A stretch of 44,564 bases of DNA from Solirubrobacterales bacterium (lineage in GTDB: Bacteria; Actinomycetota; Thermoleophilia; Solirubrobacterales; 70-9): NCBI GenBank assembly GCA_020438295.1, contig JAGQUV010000013.1, forward strand, positions 1-44,564, written 5' to 3'. Within the stretch, counting starts at the first letter, position 1, and every line of letters starts with the position of its first letter. Position numbers and translations under genes: made by a program. Positions 41,771 to 44,564 of the stretch are shown here, piece by piece. The notes under the pieces are model-generated. The model had not been told where the DNA came from. It worked only from the letters and a program-made list of their open reading frames with translations, and did not search any database.

Positions 41771-43468
41771 ATGCCCCCCGTAGCGCCCAGCGAGTATCCG
41801 CCGCCGTTCGACTCCGATGACGTGATCGCCGTCCCCACCGACCCCGAGGACGAGCGCATCGAAGTGGGCGTGGCGATCGTCGGCGGCGGCCCGGCCGGCC
41901 TGGCCTGCGCGGTCAAGCTGCTGCAGCTGCTGGAGGACCGGCCCGAGCTGGCCGAGCAACTGGGCGAGGTCCCGGTCGCCGTGGTCGAGAAGGGCAAAGT
42001 GGCCGGCGCGCACGAGATGTCCGGCGCCAACATGCGCCCGTCGGCCATGGAGGAGCTGTTCCCCGACATGGACCGGTCCGAGTGGCCGGTCTACCGCGAG
42101 GTGACCAAGGACGCGGTCTACCTGCTGACCGAGAAGCAGGCACTCCCGCTCAAGCCGATGCCGCCGAATTTCAAGAACCACGGCAACTACGTCACCTCGG
42201 TCTCCAAGCTGAGCCGGTTCCTGGCCGAGAAGGCCGAGGAGATGGGCGCCTACATCCTGGCCGAAACCGCGGCCGACAAGCTGCTGGTCGAGGACAAGGT
42301 GGTCAAGGGCGTGCGCTCGGGCGACCGCGGTCGCGGTCGCGACGGGCAGGAGCTGGCCAACTTCGAGCCGGGCTCCGACCTGATCGCCAAGGCGACGGTG
42401 CTGGCCGAGGGCACGCTCGGCCACCTGACCTACGCCGCGCTCGACCACTTCGACATCAACGGCCTCGATCCGCAGCGTTGGGAGCTCGGGGTCAAGGAGA
42501 TCTGGGAGGTCGAGGAGCCGCTGGACCAGGTGATCCACACCATGGGCTGGCCGCTTCGCAAGGCCGCCAAGCACAAGGAGTTCGGCGGCTCGTTCATCTA
42601 CCCGATGGAGGAGAACAAGGTTTGCATCGGGTTCGTGGTCGGCCTCGACTACACCGACGCGACCCTGTCGGTCCACGACATCCTGCAGCAGTTCAAGCTG
42701 CACCCGTTCGTCAAGAAGATCCTCAACGGCGGCAAGCGGGTCGGCTGGGGCGCCAAGACGATCCCGGCCGGCGGCTACTGGTCGATGCCCAAGCGCCTGG
42801 CGGTGCCGGGCATGTGCATCGCCGGCGACAACGCCGGCATGGTCAACGTGGCCGAGTTGAAGGGCGTCCACTACGCGATGCACGCCGGCATGTACGCGGC
42901 CGAGGCGATTATCGACGCGCTGGAGAAGGACTCGGTCGACTTCTCGGCCTACGACGACAAGGTCCACAACTCACTGATCGAGAAGGACCTGTACAAGGTC
43001 CGCAACGCCAGCCAGCCGTTCACCAAGGGCTTCTTCGTGGGCGGGGCGATGGCCTCGATGATGACCGTGACCGGCGGCCATTTCCCCGGCGGCCACTGGA
43101 AGAACCACGACGACGCCAGCTACAAGGTCGAGATCGGCAAGGCGGCCGACGACTACCCGGAGCCGGACGGCGAGTATACGTTCGACAAGCTCTCGTCGGT
43201 ATTCCTCTCAGGCAACGCGACCCGTGACGACGCGCCGAACCACATCCGGATCCAGAACGAGGTCCCGCGCGAGGTGGCCCAGACCTGGGTCTCGATGTGC
43301 CCGGCCCAGGTCTACGAGATCCCCGAGGACCAGCTCGAGGCCGGCGCCGACGTGGTCGACGTCCACGTGACCGCGTCGAACTGTGTCCAGTGCGGCGCGA
43401 TCACGGCCAAGGGCGGGAGGCTGACCCTGCCCGAGGGCGGCGACGGCCCGCTTTACACCGAGACCTGA
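41771..43468 (+). CDS. Electron transfer flavoprotein:quinone oxidoreductase, atypical Fe-S site
   Basis: This 565-residue protein matches ETF-QO, which passes electrons from ETF to the quinone pool. The FAD site GGGPAGL is at residues 38-44. EKGKVAGAHEMSGANMRPSAMEELFP, GIPAGGYWSMPK-like TIPAGGYWSMPKRLAVPGMCIAGDNAGMVN, and KGVHYAMHAGMYAAEAI follow. The C-terminal ferredoxin-like part has Cys510 (MCPAQVY), Cys538 and Cys541 (NCVQC), but the fourth [4Fe-4S] ligand, expected two residues further on, is Ile544 (NCVQCGAI). ATG 41771 has GAAAGGA 7 nt upstream. It is separated from etfA by a terminator, so it must have its own promoter or depend on read-through. Confidence 0.9.
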   Translation: MPPVAPSEYPPPFDSDDVIAVPTDPEDERIEVGVAIVGGGPAGLACAVKLLQLLEDRPELAEQLGEVPVAVVEKGKVAGAHEMSGANMRPSAMEELFPDMDRSEWPVYREVTKDAVYLLTEKQALPLKPMPPNFKNHGNYVTSVSKLSRFLAEKAEEMGAYILAETAADKLLVEDKVVKGVRSGDRGRGRDGQELANFEPGSDLIAKATVLAEGTLGHLTYAALDHFDINGLDPQRWELGVKEIWEVEEPLDQVIHTMGWPLRKAAKHKEFGGSFIYPMEENKVCIGFVVGLDYTDATLSVHDILQQFKLHPFVKKILNGGKRVGWGAKTIPAGGYWSMPKRLAVPGMCIAGDNAGMVNVAELKGVHYAMHAGMYAAEAIIDALEKDSVDFSAYDDKVHNSLIEKDLYKVRNASQPFTKGFFVGGAMASMMTVTGGHFPGGHWKNHDDASYKVEIGKAADDYPEPDGEYTFDKLSSVFLSGNATRDDAPNHIRIQNEVPREVAQTWVSMCPAQVYEIPEDQLEAGADVVDVHVTASNCVQCGAITAKGGRLTLPEGGDGPLYTET

Positions 43469-43510
43469 GCCGACCGCCCGCGTCCCGGGCCGGCCGGCGA
43501 ACTATCTGGT

Positions 43511-43717
43511 TCAGGCAGCCCGGCGGTAGTCGGACCGGATGCCGGGAGGGGTCGGCAGCGGGCGCATGCTCAGCGCCTCGGCATCGAACAGCTCGGTCGA
43601 GTTCGACCGCCGCTTCCGGGGCGGGATCACCCACTCGTCGCAACCGGCGAAAGCCTCGGCGAACTTCCGGGCCTTCATGCTGCGGGGGCGGGCTTGGTCG
43701 AATAACTCTCTGGCCAT
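43511..43717 (-). CDS. Hypothetical 68-residue protein
   Basis: A small basic protein (starts MARELFDQARPRSMKARKFAEAF, then GCDEWVIPPRKRR and a Pro/Arg-rich tail ending SDYRRAA) is preceded by an excellent purine-rich ribosome site (AGGAGAGGA, 8 nt before the ATG on the minus strand). It has a single Cys and no membrane segment. I recognise no family. It converges on the ETF-QO gene with a 42-bp gap and diverges from rpmE across a 209-bp region with several palindromes. Confidence 0.65.
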   Translation of the reverse strand: MARELFDQARPRSMKARKFAEAFAGCDEWVIPPRKRRSNSTELFDAEALSMRPLPTPPGIRSDYRRAA

Positions 43718-43796
43718 GAGAAAAATCCTCTCCTCTGAGGGGTTACGGAAGTTTCTTCGCCCCGTCGGACGGAAAACCTGCCGCTATTTGCGGATA

Positions 43797-43808
43797 TTCG
43801 GGCCCGAA
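43797..43808. repeat. Perfect 12-bp palindrome in the divergent region
   Basis: TTCGGGCCCGAA is self-complementary and lies about 80 bp upstream of the small minus-strand gene and 120 bp upstream of rpmE. It may be an operator for either gene. Confidence 0.4.
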
Positions 43809-43845
43809 AGGGGCTCCGCAGGCCCCCGAGCGGCAATTCCGGGCA

Positions 43846-43891
43846 TTCCGGGTCCGCTTTTTCCGGATATGGGCACTTTCCGGACCCGGAA
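43846..43891. promoter_or_regulatory. 11-bp inverted repeat upstream of rpmE
   Basis: TTCCGGGTCCG (43846-43856) and CGGACCCGGAA (43881-43891) are perfect inverse copies with a 24-nt spacer. The right arm touches the position where a -35 for the rpmE -10 would lie, so protein binding here could block rpmE transcription. Confidence 0.5.
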
Positions 43892-43913
43892 GCGATGGAT
43901 TTGACCGGTTCTC

Positions 43914-43919
43914 TAGACT
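43914..43919 (+). promoter_or_regulatory. -10-like TAGACT of leaderless rpmE
   Basis: TAGACT ends exactly 7 nt before the rpmE ATG, matching pepA. There is no Shine-Dalgarno between them and no recognisable -35. Confidence 0.5.
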
Positions 43920-43926
43920 TCATCCC

Positions 43927-44151
43927 ATGAAGGCAGACATCCATCCCGAGTACACGATCGCCAACGTCCACTGTTCGTGCGGCAACCAGTTCTACACCCG
44001 TTCGACCAAGTCGGACCTGCACGTCGAACTCTGCTCTGCCTGCCATCCCTTCTACACCGGTAAGCAGAAGCTGGTCGACACCGGTGGCCGGGTCGAGCGA
44101 TTCCAGCGCCGTGCCGCCAAGCGCGCCAAGGCCACTGCCGGCAACTCCTGA
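43927..44151 (+). CDS. rpmE: 50S ribosomal protein L31, zinc-binding type
   Basis: This 74-residue ribosomal protein bridges the two subunits at the central protuberance. It begins MKADIHPEY and contains four Cys (HCSCGN and [15 protein letters not shown]) that bind zinc, so it is the C+ form rather than the zinc-independent paralogue. [13 protein letters not shown] is the conserved C-terminal segment. The start is unambiguous and appears leaderless. Confidence 0.96.
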   Translation: MKADIHPEYTIANVHCSCGNQFYTRSTKSDLHVELCSACHPFYTGKQKLVDTGGRVERFQRRAAKRAKATAGNS

Positions 44152-44157
44152 CCGGCC

Positions 44158-44180
44158 CGGCGGGCCCGACCGGCCCGCCG
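44158..44180 (+). terminator. GC-rich hairpin after rpmE
   Basis: CGGCGGGCC (44158-44166) and GGCCCGCCG (44172-44180) form a 9-bp stem with a 5-nt loop 6 nt after the rpmE stop. There is no U-tract; partial termination or attenuation is possible. Confidence 0.5.
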
Positions 44181-44191
44181 AACAGCTTCAC

Positions 44192-44564
44192 GTGGACGCC
44201 CGGGTGATGCCGGACGGCGCCCTGGTCGCAAAGCGCGACGCCCCGGTCGGCGGGCAGGCGGTGCTCGAGGGGGTGATGATGCGCGGGGTCAGGACCTGGT
44301 CGGTGGCGGTGCGGACGCCCGAGGGCGCGATCGAGGTGACCACCGAACCGGTCGTCCCCTGGGCCCGGCGGGCCCGGATCCTGCGCTGGCCGCTGGTCCG
44401 GGGCGTGGTCGCGCTGGCCGAGTCACTGAAGATCGGGTTCCGGGCGCTCGGGATCTCGGCCAACGCCCAGCTGGCCGACGAGGACGAGCAGGAAGAGATC
44501 GGCGGCTTCGCCTGGGGCATGACGATCGTGTTCTCGCTCGCCCTCGCGATCGTGCTGTTCTTCG
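44192..44564 (+). CDS. DUF1385 family membrane protein, N-terminal part
   Basis: The frame is open to the window end. It contains the DUF1385 start VGGQAVLEGVMMRG, then RILRWPLVRGVVALAESLKIGFRAL, an acidic stretch and the first membrane helix. DUF1385 proteins are polytopic membrane proteins that are usually found next to rpmE and prfA in Gram-positive bacteria; their function is unknown. Starts at GTG 44192, GTG 44204 or ATG 44207 are all in frame and none has a clear Shine-Dalgarno. Confidence 0.85.
   Translation, partial: MDARVMPDGALVAKRDAPVGGQAVLEGVMMRGVRTWSVAVRTPEGAIEVTTEPVVPWARRARILRWPLVRGVVALAESLKIGFRALGISANAQLADEDEQEEIGGFAWGMTIVFSLALAIVLFF

Noticed and set aside
41699-42967. Minus-strand frame of 422 codons opposite the ETF-QO gene
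   Set aside because: Antisense shadow with composition typical of reversed GC-rich coding DNA.

Overview
The window is a GC-rich, gene-dense bacterial chromosome segment with many GTG and TTG starts and 4-8 bp gene overlaps. The gene content points to Actinomycetota: a division and cell-wall cluster without ftsA between ftsQ and ftsZ, a mycobacterial-type pH-sensing adenylate cyclase, Rv3030/Rv3031/Rv3032-like genes, and an HxlR regulator with a zinc-ribbon tail. A deep-branching class such as Thermoleophilia (Solirubrobacterales-like) is my best guess; this is inference, as no rRNA or tRNA gene is present to confirm it.

Region 1 (1-10.6 kb) is the end of the dcw cluster: mraY (partial), murD, ftsW, murG, murC, ftsQ, then ftsZ behind its own promoter. 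A gamma-glutamyltransferase-like gene and an Rv1264-type adenylate cyclase follow ftsZ in tight coupling. Region 2 (10.6-15.8 kb) resembles the mycobacterial methylglucose lipopolysaccharide locus: two SAM methyltransferases, a GH57 alpha-glucan branching enzyme, a GT4 glucosyltransferase and a hexapeptide acyltransferase. Region 3 (15.8-26.3 kb) is acyl-CoA metabolism: a MeaB-type G-protein chaperone, a PRC-barrel protein, an acyl-CoA dehydrogenase, an HxlR regulator with three matching palindromes, leucyl aminopeptidase, a thiolase, a HAD phosphatase, a two-subunit B12 mutase whose substrate residues look like isobutyryl-CoA mutase rather than methylmalonyl-CoA mutase, and an HDAC/acetylpolyamine amidohydrolase-like deacylase.

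Region 4 (26.3-38.6 kb) is the most striking part. Twelve co-directional genes, almost all joined by 4-8 bp overlaps, follow one promoter that carries a palindrome at the expected transcription start. They encode three enzymes of the 3,5-diaminohexanoate (beta-lysine) branch of lysine fermentation (Kdd, a hotdog protein in the Kal position, Kce), a TetR regulator, an S66 LD-carboxypeptidase, a complete oligopeptide ABC transporter whose binding protein has a C-terminal membrane anchor, an S58 DmpA/BapA-type aminopeptidase and an M20 peptidase. I read this as one regulon for import, trimming and catabolism of peptides, perhaps ones containing beta-amino acids.

Region 5 (38.6-44.6 kb) holds an SDR oxidoreductase, etfBA behind an inverted repeat and ending in a strong terminator, an ETF:quinone oxidoreductase that lacks one iron-sulfur cysteine, a 68-residue orphan gene, rpmE (zinc type) and the start of a DUF1385 membrane protein. 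The ETF system would take electrons from acyl-CoA dehydrogenases to the quinone pool, so regions 3 to 5 together suggest a respiring organism that uses 'fermentative' lysine enzymes. Several genes (pepA, rpmE, the SDR, hxlR, the acyl-CoA dehydrogenase) have a -10-like hexamer ending 6-8 nt before the ATG and no clear Shine-Dalgarno, suggesting leaderless mRNAs.
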